A DNA stretch of 64,000 nt, from positions 62,001 through 126,000 of the forward strand of contig NZ_JAERRF010000010.1 of assembly GCF_016741875.1 (NCBI RefSeq). Direction: 5' to 3'. Made by a program: the position numbers and the translations under genes. The notes under the pieces were generated by a model. That model was not told where the DNA came from, did no database searches, and saw only the letters and a list, made by a program, of their open reading frames with translations. Origin of the DNA: Streptomyces coffeae (lineage in GTDB: Bacteria > Actinomycetota > Actinomycetes > Streptomycetales > Streptomycetaceae). Of this stretch, positions 8,144 through 16,731 are shown piece after piece (the stretch's first letter is position 1; each line of letters begins with the position of its first letter).

Positions 8144-9982
8144 TCAGGCGGGCCCGCCGACGAGTTCGCGGGCGGCGGCCACGATGGCGTCCGCGTCGAT
8201 TCCGGCCTCGCGCAGTTGCTCGGCCGGGGTCGCCGAGACCGGCATCGTGCGTACGGCGAGCCGGACCAGCCGGGGTACCGGGCGGCCGTCGGTGAAGGCG
8301 TCCACGACCGCGTCGCCCAGTCCGCCTTCGGGGTGGTGGTCCTCCACCGTGATCAGCCGGCCGGTCGCCTCGGCGGCGGTGCGCAGCGCCCCGGCGTCCA
8401 CGGGCTTGACCGAGTAGAGGTCGATGACCCGTGCCGGGATGGACTCCTCGGCGAGCCGGTCGGCGGCCGCGAGGGCCTCGGGCACGGTGACTCCGGCCGC
8501 CACGAGGGTGACGCGGTCGTCCTCGGTGGCACGCAGGACCTTGCTGCCGCCGATCGGGAACTCTTCGGTGGGCGGGTAGAGGACGGGCGTTCCGCCGCGG
8601 GTGGTGCGCAGATAGCAGATGCCCGGCTCCCGTGCCATGGCGGCGGTCAGCTGGGCGGTCTGGTTGGCGTCGCAGGGGTAGAGCACCGTGCTGCCGTGCA
8701 CCGCCCGCAGGGCGGCCAGGTCTTCCAGGCCCATCTGGGAGGGGCCGTCCTCGCCGATGGCCACCCCGGCGTGGGAGCCGATGAGGTTGAGGTCGGCGCG
8801 GCTGATCGCAGCCATGCGGATGAAGTCGTGGGCACGGGTGAAGAACGCCGCGAAGGTGGCGACATACGGGGTCCAGCCGCGGGTCTGCATCCCGACGGCG
8901 GCGGCCACCAGCTGCTGTTCGGCGATGTAGAACTCGAAGTAGCGCTCGGGGTGCTCCTTCTGGAAGTACTCCAGCCGCGTCGAGTCGCCCACCTCACCGT
9001 CGAGCGCCACCACATCGCCGCGGGAGGTGCCGACGGCGGCCACGGCCTCGCCGAACGCGTCCCGGGTGGGGACGGTGTCGCCGGGGTTGAACCGCGGCAG
9101 GCTCAGCGGGCCCTCGGAGGTGGGACGGGTGGGCGTGACCGTGGGCGGGCCGAGCACCGGCACCGCCAGGTTCCGTATCCCGCCGAGTTCGGCGATGGCC
9201 TCCTCGGGGTCCTTCAGTGGTTTGCCGTGCATCCCCTCCCGGTTCTCCACCGAGGCCACTCCGCGGCCCTTGAGCGTGCGGGCGATGATGGCGGTGGGAC
9301 GGCCGATGGTGGACAGCGCCTCGCCGTACGCGCGGTCGATGGCGGCGATGTCATGGCCGTCGATCTCGATGGTGTGCCAGTCGAAGGCGCGGATGCGCCG
9401 GGCGTAGGCGTCCAGGTCCCATGCGTGGCGGGTGGGGCCGCGCTGGCCGAGCCGGTTGACGTCGATGACGGCGGTGAGGTTCTCCAGACGGTCGAATCCG
9501 GCTTGCTCGAACGCCTCCCACTCCGACCCCTCGGCCATCTCGCTGTCGCCGATGAGCACCCAGACCCGGCCGGCCACATGGTCCAGCCGTTGGGCGGCCA
9601 GCGCCATGCCGACGCCGTAGGGCAGTCCCTGCCCCAGGGAGCCGGTGGCCACGTCCACCCACGGCAGCCGGGGTGTGGGGTGGCCCTCCAACCTGCTGCC
9701 GAGGGTGCGGAAGGTGAGCAGTTCCTCGTCGCTGATGGCACCCGCGGCCTTGTAGACCGAGTACAGCAGCGGGGAGGCATGGCCCTTGGAAAAGACCAGG
9801 TGGTCATTGCCGGGGTGGTCGGGTTTTTCGAAGTCGTAGCGCAGATGGTTTCCCATGAGGACGGCCATCAGGTCCGCGGCCGACATCGAGGACGTCGGAT
9901 GGCCGGATCCGGCGGCCGCCGCGGCACGCACCGAGTCCACGCGGAGCTGCTGCCCGAGCTCGCTGAGTTGTTCGTGTCGCAT
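8144..9982 (-). CDS. Transketolase (animal-type length)
   Basis: A 612-residue thiamine-diphosphate enzyme. The N-terminal domain has AGSGHPTSSMSAADLMAV, and the cofactor motif reads GDSEMAEGSEWEAFEQAG with the closing Asn in VIDVNR. The pyrimidine-binding domain follows (FIAEQQL-type region as FYIAEQQLVAAAVGMQ), then a C-terminal transferase domain. The length matches the short human-type transketolase rather than the roughly 690-residue bacterial TktA type, so it is likely a paralogue beside a housekeeping enzyme. It transfers two-carbon ketol units in the non-oxidative pentose phosphate pathway. ATG at 9982 with GGAGAA upstream. Only 40 bases separate it from the flavoprotein gene before it, so the two probably form an operon. 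Confidence 0.9.
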   Translation of the reverse strand: MRHEQLSELGQQLRVDSVRAAAAAGSGHPTSSMSAADLMAVLMGNHLRYDFEKPDHPGNDHLVFSKGHASPLLYSVYKAAGAISDEELLTFRTLGSRLEGHPTPRLPWVDVATGSLGQGLPYGVGMALAAQRLDHVAGRVWVLIGDSEMAEGSEWEAFEQAGFDRLENLTAVIDVNRLGQRGPTRHAWDLDAYARRIRAFDWHTIEIDGHDIAAIDRAYGEALSTIGRPTAIIARTLKGRGVASVENREGMHGKPLKDPEEAIAELGGIRNLAVPVLGPPTVTPTRPTSEGPLSLPRFNPGDTVPTRDAFGEAVAAVGTSRGDVVALDGEVGDSTRLEYFQKEHPERYFEFYIAEQQLVAAAVGMQTRGWTPYVATFAAFFTRAHDFIRMAAISRADLNLIGSHAGVAIGEDGPSQMGLEDLAALRAVHGSTVLYPCDANQTAQLTAAMAREPGICYLRTTRGGTPVLYPPTEEFPIGGSKVLRATEDDRVTLVAAGVTVPEALAAADRLAEESIPARVIDLYSVKPVDAGALRTAAEATGRLITVEDHHPEGGLGDAVVDAFTDGRPVPRLVRLAVRTMPVSATPAEQLREAGIDADAIVAAARELVGGPA

Positions 9983-10022
9983 GGTTCTCCTTCCCTGTCG
10001 GCCCCTGTCGGCGTCGGGGCGG

Positions 10023-11342
10023 TCAGCGGCCGGACGCGCGGGCCGTCCGGGCGATCTCGGGGGACTCGGTGTCCAGCGGGACCGCCCAGGAGGGCACCAT
10101 TCCGAGTTGCACCGCCTGGCGTGGCAGCGTCGCGTCGAGCAGCCAGTCGGCGGCCACGCGGACACGATTGCCGGGCATGGCCATCAGGTGGTAGCCGCGG
10201 GTGACGGCGTTGGCGACCGGCCCGGCCAGCGGGATGTGCAGCGGGTCGGCGGCCGCCTGCACTCCGCCGAGGTCCACTGTGAACCCCAGGTCGTGGTGTT
10301 TGTAGGGCAGGGGCGTGCCGTGGCCGAGGGAGGCCAGGATGTTGTGGGCCGCGGTCCTGCCCTGGCGCTGGGCGTGCTGCGCGGTCATCGGGGTGAACTG
10401 GCCCGGCCGGGTCAGATCGGGCACGGCGGCGGCGTCGCCGCAGGCCAGAACCTCTGGATGGCCGGGTACGGCGAGGTACTGGTCCACCCGTAGCCGGCCG
10501 CGTTCGGTGGGCAGACCCAGGTCCTCCACCAGCGGATCGGGGCGCACCCCGACGCACCAGATCAGGGAGCGGGTGTTGATGAACTCGCCGTCGTCGAGCA
10601 GCACCCCCTCGGAGGTGGCCTCCTTGACGGTGGTGCGGGTGCGGACCTCGACCCCGCGTTTGCGCAGCACCCGGTCGGCCGTGCGGGACAGCCGCTCGTC
10701 CAGCTCCGGCAGGACCCGGGGGGCGATGTCGACCAGCACCCAGCGGGGCGGGGGCGCATGGCGCAGCGCGGTGTTCTTCCGGGCCAACGCGTCGGTGAAC
10801 AGCACCCCGTGGGCGGCCACCTCGGTGCCGGTGTAACCGGCGCCGACCACCACGAAGGTGCGACGGGCGGCGCGCTCCCGAGGGTCCTCGGTGGTGCCCG
10901 CCATCTCGATCTGGCGGGTCACATGATCGCGCAGATAGAGGGCCTCGGGCATTCCGCGGAAGCCGTGGGCGTGCTCGGCCACGCCGGGGATCGGCAGCAG
11001 CTTGTTGACGCTGCCGACGGAGAGGACGAGCCGGTCGTAGCCCATCTCGCCGCGGTTGCCCTCCGGGTCCTCCCACTCGACCCGGCGGCCCGCGAGGTCG
11101 ACCGAGTGCACCTCGCCGAGCATCAGCCGGACATGCGGCAGGGTGCCGGTGAGGGAGACCGAGACCCGTCGGGGTTCGAGCACTCCGGCGGCCACCTCGG
11201 GCAGCAGCGGGAGATACAGAAAGTAGTCATTGGGGTTGATCAGCACGATCTCCGCCGCGTCGCGCAGGGTGCGGGAGAGCGTACGGGCGGTCTGGTAACC
11301 GGCGAAACCGGCACCGACGATCACGATGCGTACTGGGCTCAC
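10023..11342 (-). CDS. NADH dehydrogenase-like FAD/NAD(P) oxidoreductase (NDH-2 type)
   Basis: A 439-residue flavoprotein with two Rossmann folds: FAD site IVIVGAGFAGYQTAR at the N-terminus and NAD(H) site FVVVGAGYTGTEVAAH in the middle. The FAD-contacting ACGDAAAVPDL comes later, and QHAQRQGRTAAHNI is typical of type II NADH dehydrogenases. Such enzymes oxidise NADH and reduce quinone at the membrane face without pumping protons. The C-terminus keeps an amphipathic region (ANAVTRGYHLMAMPGN) that could dock to the membrane. GTG start at 11342 with GGGAG upstream. It is upstream of the transketolase gene in the same unit. Confidence 0.88.
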   Translation of the reverse strand: MSPVRIVIVGAGFAGYQTARTLSRTLRDAAEIVLINPNDYFLYLPLLPEVAAGVLEPRRVSVSLTGTLPHVRLMLGEVHSVDLAGRRVEWEDPEGNRGEMGYDRLVLSVGSVNKLLPIPGVAEHAHGFRGMPEALYLRDHVTRQIEMAGTTEDPRERAARRTFVVVGAGYTGTEVAAHGVLFTDALARKNTALRHAPPPRWVLVDIAPRVLPELDERLSRTADRVLRKRGVEVRTRTTVKEATSEGVLLDDGEFINTRSLIWCVGVRPDPLVEDLGLPTERGRLRVDQYLAVPGHPEVLACGDAAAVPDLTRPGQFTPMTAQHAQRQGRTAAHNILASLGHGTPLPYKHHDLGFTVDLGGVQAAADPLHIPLAGPVANAVTRGYHLMAMPGNRVRVAADWLLDATLPRQAVQLGMVPSWAVPLDTESPEIARTARASGR

Positions 11343-11469
11343 GGGGACTCCCGGGCGTACGGAACCAGAGGGTTCCAAGTGCCCGTGCGGGCCGGGGCCA
11401 AACCTGCCTGGCGGGTGGCCCCGGCCGCGGGGACGATGACCGGCCACTCCCCCGGAGGCGGCGCTGGGG

Positions 11470-12693
11470 TCAGCGGCGTTTGCGGGCCGCCGTCTCGCCG
11501 TCGACGGGCTCGTCCCAGTCGATGCGGTAGCCGGTCAGCCAGTCGGTGGTGGCGGTGCCGCCCGCCCGGTCCAGCCGCCGGGGCAGTGTGGCGTCGCGCA
11601 GGGCGCGTTTGACCGGGCCGGGGGCGGTGCGGCGGGCCATGCCCGCGCTGGACTGGGCCACCTTCTCGACGCGCTCGCGGCGCAGCGCCTCGTAGGCGGC
11701 GAAGGCGGTGCGTGGGCGGCGCAGATCGCGCAGGCACTTGGCGAGCACCACCCCGTCCTCGATGGCGAGGGAGGCGCCCTGTGCGGCGTTGGGAGCGCAG
11801 GCGTGTGCCGCGTCCCCCACGATGACCATTCCGTCCGAGGACCAGGTGGGGGTGGAGACGATGTCGTAGGCGCCGGTGGCGATGATGTTCTCGCCGGTGG
11901 CGCCGATGATCCCGGCGGCCGCGGTCTGGTCCGCCGTGAACAGCCCGGTGAGCCGTTCGCGCCACTGCCCGGGAGTGACGGCGGCCAGTTCCTCCTGCGG
12001 CAGCTCGGAGGCAGGGGCGTTGGTGAACCACCAGATCTCGCCGTCCGGCGCGGTGGTGCAGCCGAAGAACGCCTGTTTGCCGAAGACCATGGTGTAGGTG
12101 TCGGGGTCCGGGGGCGCGGGGACGTCACGCGCGTAGCCGCACACGGTCTGCTGCCCGGTGTAGCGCGGCCGGGGCGAACCGGCGTCGATGGTCCGGCGGA
12201 TCAGGGAGTGGATGCCGTCGGCGCCGATGAGCACATCGGCCACCGCCCGGCCGCCGTCGGCGAAGGAGCCGACGACCGTACCGTCGGGGCTGGTGTGGGC
12301 GGCGAGCAGCCGTTTGCCGTACGCGATGCGCACCCCGCGGCGCACCGCCTCTTCGCGCAACACCCGGACCAGGGTGGCGCGTTTGATGGTGCGGGCCCCG
12401 GGACCGCCGTCCTCCGAGCCGGACATCGGCTTGCGGCCGAGCCGTTTGCCGGTGTTGCTGATGAAGTCGACATGGCCGACCGCGAAGGAGTGGTCCAGCA
12501 CGGGTCCATGGGCGTCGATCGTGCGCAGCGCCTCCAGGCCGTTGGCCGCGACGACGAGGAACGCACCCGTGTCGATGGCGTCAGCGACATGGGGATATGC
12601 CTCGTGGACGACCGCGTCGATCCCGGCCTTGTGCAGGGCCATCGCGGTCACCGTGCCGGCGATGCCGCCACCGATGATCAGGGCTGTGGTCAT
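11470..12693 (-). CDS. Class A FAD-dependent monooxygenase
   Basis: A 407-residue flavoprotein hydroxylase. The N-terminal ADP-binding motif is IIGGGIAGTVTAMAL. The second FAD motif is VIVGDAAHACAPNAAQGAS, followed by AIEDGVVLAKCL. It resembles salicylate-hydroxylase/kynurenine-monooxygenase-like enzymes that hydroxylate aromatic substrates with NAD(P)H and oxygen. The substrate is unknown. ATG at 12693 is chosen; another in-frame ATG lies three codons upstream. It sits between an Fpg-type glycosylase and the NDH-2-like gene, all on the minus strand but with gaps of 67 and 127 bases. Confidence 0.88.
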   Translation of the reverse strand: MTTALIIGGGIAGTVTAMALHKAGIDAVVHEAYPHVADAIDTGAFLVVAANGLEALRTIDAHGPVLDHSFAVGHVDFISNTGKRLGRKPMSGSEDGGPGARTIKRATLVRVLREEAVRRGVRIAYGKRLLAAHTSPDGTVVGSFADGGRAVADVLIGADGIHSLIRRTIDAGSPRPRYTGQQTVCGYARDVPAPPDPDTYTMVFGKQAFFGCTTAPDGEIWWFTNAPASELPQEELAAVTPGQWRERLTGLFTADQTAAAGIIGATGENIIATGAYDIVSTPTWSSDGMVIVGDAAHACAPNAAQGASLAIEDGVVLAKCLRDLRRPRTAFAAYEALRRERVEKVAQSSAGMARRTAPGPVKRALRDATLPRRLDRAGGTATTDWLTGYRIDWDEPVDGETAARKRR

Positions 12694-12760
12694 GGCCACC
12701 ATATGGCGGGGTTGACTCGCTCGGGTCAAGAGGGTGTTGTCAACTGACCGCTCTTGTGAG

Positions 12761-13627
12761 CTATTTGAGCAGTCGGGACATTCTGCGGTCGGCAAGCGGT
12801 CTGCCGTCGGTCTGGCAGGTGGGACAGTACTGGAGCGAGGAGTCCTTGAAGGACACCTCGCGGACCGTGTCCCCGCACACCGGGCACGGCTCGCCGGTGC
12901 GCCCGTGCACCCGCATCCCGCTGCGCTTCTCCGCCTTGAGGTCTCCGGCGGCCAGTCCGCGGGACCGCTCGACGGCCGAGCGCAGCGTGGTGTCCATCGC
13001 CTCGTACAGGGCGGCGATCTCCTCCTCGCCGAGATCGGAGGCCAGCCGGTAGGGCGACATCTTCGCGGCGTGCAGGATCTCGTCCGAGTAGGCGTTGCCG
13101 ATTCCGGCGATGACGCTCTGATCGCGCAGCACCCCCTTGATCCGGTGGCGTACGCCGCGCAGCAGTCCGGCGAACGCCTCGGGGGTGAAGGAGCCGTCCA
13201 GCGGGTCCGGGCCGAGCCGGTCGATCCCCGGGACATCCTCGGGGGAGCGTACGCAGTACACCGCCAGCCCCTTGCGCGAGCCGGCTTCGGTGAGGTCGAA
13301 GCCGGAGCGCTCCGGACCGGCCAGGACCAGCCGCAGCGCCAGCGGGCCCTTGCCGGGGCGCGGCGGGACCTCGGGCTGGCCGTCCTTCCAGCGCAGCCAG
13401 CCCGCGCGGGCGAGATGGACGACCAGATGGGGTCCGTCGGTGGCCAGGTCCAGGAATTTGCCGTGGCGCCGCGCCGCCGTGACGGTCCGGCCCTCGAGGG
13501 CGGTCAGCGGCGGATCGTAGGTCTTGAGCACGCTCACCGCGACGGGGAGCACACGGTCGACCTCCCGGCCGACGGCACGCTCGGCCAGGATCCCGGCGAG
13601 GGCCTCCACCTCGGGCAGTTCCGGCAT
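12761..13627 (-). CDS. Formamidopyrimidine-DNA glycosylase / endonuclease VIII family
   Basis: A 288-residue base-excision repair glycosylase. It begins MPELPEVEAL, so Pro2 (the Schiff-base nucleophile) and Glu3 are present. A conserved Lys lies in RRHGKFLDL. The helix-two-turn-helix reads LRDQSVIAGIGNAYSDEIL, and a C-terminal zinc finger has two C-x2-C pairs (CPVC and CPTC) 16 residues apart. The family excises oxidised purines or pyrimidines and nicks the abasic site. ATG at 13627. Whether it is Fpg or a Nei-like paralogue cannot be decided by eye; actinobacteria carry several. Confidence 0.9.
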   Translation of the reverse strand: MPELPEVEALAGILAERAVGREVDRVLPVAVSVLKTYDPPLTALEGRTVTAARRHGKFLDLATDGPHLVVHLARAGWLRWKDGQPEVPPRPGKGPLALRLVLAGPERSGFDLTEAGSRKGLAVYCVRSPEDVPGIDRLGPDPLDGSFTPEAFAGLLRGVRHRIKGVLRDQSVIAGIGNAYSDEILHAAKMSPYRLASDLGEEEIAALYEAMDTTLRSAVERSRGLAAGDLKAEKRSGMRVHGRTGEPCPVCGDTVREVSFKDSSLQYCPTCQTDGRPLADRRMSRLLK

Positions 13628-13773
13628 GCCCCCAGTGTGCCGCAGGGCCACGTCGGTCGCGCCGCCGGAGGCGGCCACCCTCGCAACCGCTCCGGGCTGC
13701 GTCCTCGGGCACCCTCCCCTACTGTCTCCTTTTGTTCCCTATGTCGTGTTCATCCCCGCGCGGAGAGGTTCCC

Positions 13774-16677
13774 ATGGTCGACACCGGACAGCAGGAGCAG
13801 TCCGTACGGAGTCACGGGCACGACGCGGCGGCACCCCCGGCACCCGGGCCCTACGAGGCGTACGAGGGGGGCAGCCCGGAGGCCGAACGGGTGCTCTTCG
13901 ACAAACTGGCGGACGAGCTGATGCGGGTGCAGCGCACCCATCGGGACACCGCGGGCGCCACCCAGTTGCTGCGCACCTTCCACGCCAAGGCGGCGCTCGG
14001 CGTGGAGAACGCCCGGCTGCGGTTCCACGACGACCTCCCGCCCGACCTGTGCGTGGGCTACGCCCGGCCGGGCGCCGAGTACCCGGCCGTGGTGCGGCTG
14101 TCCAACGCCGGCGGCACCGAGCGCCCCGACGCCTCGCCCGATCTGCGCGGGATGGCGGTCCGGGTGCAGGCCGGGCCCGAGGAGACCCACGATCTGCTGG
14201 CCACCAGCTTCCCTGTGTCCCATGCCGCCGACGCCCGGGAGTTCGTGGCGTTCGCCAAGGCCATGGCGGGCGCGACCAGCAGCGTCGAGCAGGCCTTCGG
14301 GCTCTTCGTCCGGCTGCCGCTGGCGGTGGGCTGGGGCACCGCGGACCGGATGCGCCGCAATGTGCGCACCGCCACCCGGCACACCGTCGGCTCACTGGCC
14401 CGGGAGACCTTCTGGAGCCGGGGCGCGATCCTGTGGGGCGACGCGGGGCCGGTCCGCTATCAGCTGCGCCCCGCGCCCGGCGGCACCCCCGCTCCCCCGC
14501 CCGACCGCGGTGACCCCGACTATCTCCGCCATGAGCTGGCGCTCCGGCTCGCCACCGGTGACATCGCCTTCGAGCTGTGCGTACAGCGCTACCGGGACGA
14601 GCGCCGCACACCGGTCGAGGACGGATCGGTGGAGTGGCTGGAGAGCGACGCCCCCGTGGTGCCGGTCGCCCTGCTGACCGTGGAGCGCCAGGACCTGGAC
14701 TCCGCCGACGCCCGCTCCGCCGCTCGCCGCGTCGAGCAGCTGGCGTTCAACCCCTGGCACACCACCGAGGAGTTCCGGCCGCTGGGCAATCTCAACCGGG
14801 CCCGCAAGGCCGCGTACGAGGCCGCCGCCGCACACCGCCTCGGACTGCGCTTCACCAGCCCCGAGCCATGGCACAACACCCTGCTCGGAGTGCCGATGCG
14901 GGCGGCCTTCGGACTGGTCAACCGCTATGTGCCCTGGCACCGGCTGCCGGTCCCGCTGGGCCTGCTCAACCTGGTGGCGCTCCGGCAGACCCTGCGCCGG
15001 TTCAACCTCATCGACCCCGAGATGCGCCAGGCCCCGCCGCGCCCCGACCCGGCGCCCGCGCAGCTTGATGAGCAGCTGCGCACCCGGCGCTCCTACGACG
15101 GCTCGTACAACGACCTGTCCGCCCCGGGGATGGGCGCGGTGGGCGCCGCCTTCGGCCGCAACCTCCCGCCGGTCTACCGGCCGGATCTGTTCGACGTCCC
15201 GAACCCGGTCACCGTCAGCGACACCCTGCTGGCCCGGGAGCGCTTCATCCCCGCCACCTCGCTCAACGTCCTGGCCGCCGCGTGGATCCAGTTCCAGGTC
15301 CACGACTGGGTGGACCACCGCCGCTGTCCGGCCGGTGGCAGAACGGTCGAGGTCCCGCTGCCACCGGGCGCCACCTGGCACAACACCCCCGGCGGAGGGG
15401 CCGAGAAGGTGATGCGGTTCGCCGAGAACGAGGGCATCGACCTGCCCGGCGACCGGCCGCCGATCCTCTTCGCCAACACCGCCTCCCACTGGTGGGACGG
15501 CTCGGAGGTGTACGGCGGCGACGAGCGGACCGCGACCTCACTGCGCGAGCCCGGCGGGGGCGCAGCGCTGCGCCTGGAGGACGGCCATCTGCCGCTCGGC
15601 GCGGGCGGGGTGCCGCTGACCGGCTTCACCCAGAGCTGGTGGCTGGGCCTGAGCGTCATGCACACCCTCTTCGCCCGTGAGCACAACGCGGTCTGCGAGG
15701 CGCTGCGCCGCACCTACCCGGCGATGAGCGAGGACGCGGTGTACCACACCGCCCGTCTGGTGGTCTCCGCGCTCATCGCCAAGATCCATACCGTGGAGTG
15801 GACCCCGGCCATCCTCGCCACCGAGGTCATCGACATCGGCCTGAAGACCAACTGGCAGGGCCCGCCCGACCGCTGGCTGAGCAAACTCGGGCTGTGGCTG
15901 GTCGAGGCGAACGCCCTGGGCGGTATCCCCCGCACCGTGCCGGAACACCACGGTGTCCCGTACGCGCTCACCGAGGACTTCGTGACCGTCTACCGGATGC
16001 ATCCGCTGCTCCCGGACGACGTCGAACTCTGCGACCACCGCTTCGGGCAGCGGCTGGAGTCGCTGGACTTCCCTCAGGTGCGGGGCCCGGCGGCGGAGGT
16101 GGTGCTGCGCAAGACGGGGCTCGCCAGCACCCTGTACTCCTTCGGTATCGCCCACCCCGGCGCGATCACCCTCAACAACTTCCCCCGCGCGCTGCGCCGC
16201 TTCGAGCGGGACGGCGAGATCATCGATCTGTCGGTGGTCGATCTGGTGCGCACCCGGCGCCGGGGGGTGCCGCGTTACAACGACTTCCGGGCCGGGCTGC
16301 ACAAACCGCGGATCCGCTCCTTCGGGGAACTGGCCGCCGACCCCGACACCGCCGCCCGGCTCGAGGACGTCTACGGTTCGGTCGACGAGATCGACACCAT
16401 GGTGGGGCTGTTCGCGGAGAACCCGCCCGAGGGCTTCGGCTTCAGCGACACCGCGTTCCGTATCTTCCTGCTCATGGCCACCCGGCGGATCCAGAGCGAC
16501 CGCTTCCTCACCGCGGACTTCCGGCCCGAGGTGTACACGCCCCTGGGGCTGGACTGGGTGGAGAAGGGGAGCATGAGTTCGGTGATCCTTCGGCACTGCC
16601 CGGAGCTGGCGGGGCTGCTGCCACGTGGCGCGAGCCCGTTCGCACCCTGGCGGCCGGTGGTACCGTCCTCCGGCTGA
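13774..16677 (+). CDS. Catalase-like / alpha-dioxygenase-like haem peroxidase fusion
   Basis: A 967-residue two-domain haem protein. Residues about 60-360 are catalase-like: TFHAKAAL (His70 at the distal His position), VRLSNAGG, PDLRGMAVRV, and R344-x3-Y348 followed by HRLG (354-357), which fits the catalase proximal Arg/Tyr block. The catalase distal Asn region reads LLATSFPVS, so that Asn appears lost. Residues about 430-967 resemble plant alpha-dioxygenase and prostaglandin synthase: WIQFQVHDWVDH (distal His510), SHWWDGSEVYG, FAREHNAVCEAL, and VYRMHPLLPDD with proximal His743 and Tyr740 three residues before it, where these enzymes hold the radical-forming Tyr. ATG at 13774 follows GGAGAGG. 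Inferred role: oxygenate a fatty acid, then rearrange the hydroperoxide on the catalase-like haem. The next gene is also lipid-linked. Confidence 0.88.
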   Translation: MVDTGQQEQSVRSHGHDAAAPPAPGPYEAYEGGSPEAERVLFDKLADELMRVQRTHRDTAGATQLLRTFHAKAALGVENARLRFHDDLPPDLCVGYARPGAEYPAVVRLSNAGGTERPDASPDLRGMAVRVQAGPEETHDLLATSFPVSHAADAREFVAFAKAMAGATSSVEQAFGLFVRLPLAVGWGTADRMRRNVRTATRHTVGSLARETFWSRGAILWGDAGPVRYQLRPAPGGTPAPPPDRGDPDYLRHELALRLATGDIAFELCVQRYRDERRTPVEDGSVEWLESDAPVVPVALLTVERQDLDSADARSAARRVEQLAFNPWHTTEEFRPLGNLNRARKAAYEAAAAHRLGLRFTSPEPWHNTLLGVPMRAAFGLVNRYVPWHRLPVPLGLLNLVALRQTLRRFNLIDPEMRQAPPRPDPAPAQLDEQLRTRRSYDGSYNDLSAPGMGAVGAAFGRNLPPVYRPDLFDVPNPVTVSDTLLARERFIPATSLNVLAAAWIQFQVHDWVDHRRCPAGGRTVEVPLPPGATWHNTPGGGAEKVMRFAENEGIDLPGDRPPILFANTASHWWDGSEVYGGDERTATSLREPGGGAALRLEDGHLPLGAGGVPLTGFTQSWWLGLSVMHTLFAREHNAVCEALRRTYPAMSEDAVYHTARLVVSALIAKIHTVEWTPAILATEVIDIGLKTNWQGPPDRWLSKLGLWLVEANALGGIPRTVPEHHGVPYALTEDFVTVYRMHPLLPDDVELCDHRFGQRLESLDFPQVRGPAAEVVLRKTGLASTLYSFGIAHPGAITLNNFPRALRRFERDGEIIDLSVVDLVRTRRRGVPRYNDFRAGLHKPRIRSFGELAADPDTAARLEDVYGSVDEIDTMVGLFAENPPEGFGFSDTAFRIFLLMATRRIQSDRFLTADFRPEVYTPLGLDWVEKGSMSSVILRHCPELAGLLPRGASPFAPWRPVVPSSG

Positions 16678-16731
16678 GCTCACCGGCCTACCCACAGGCC
16701 GAGGCAGCGACAGGCCCGAGGAGCGGCCCCC

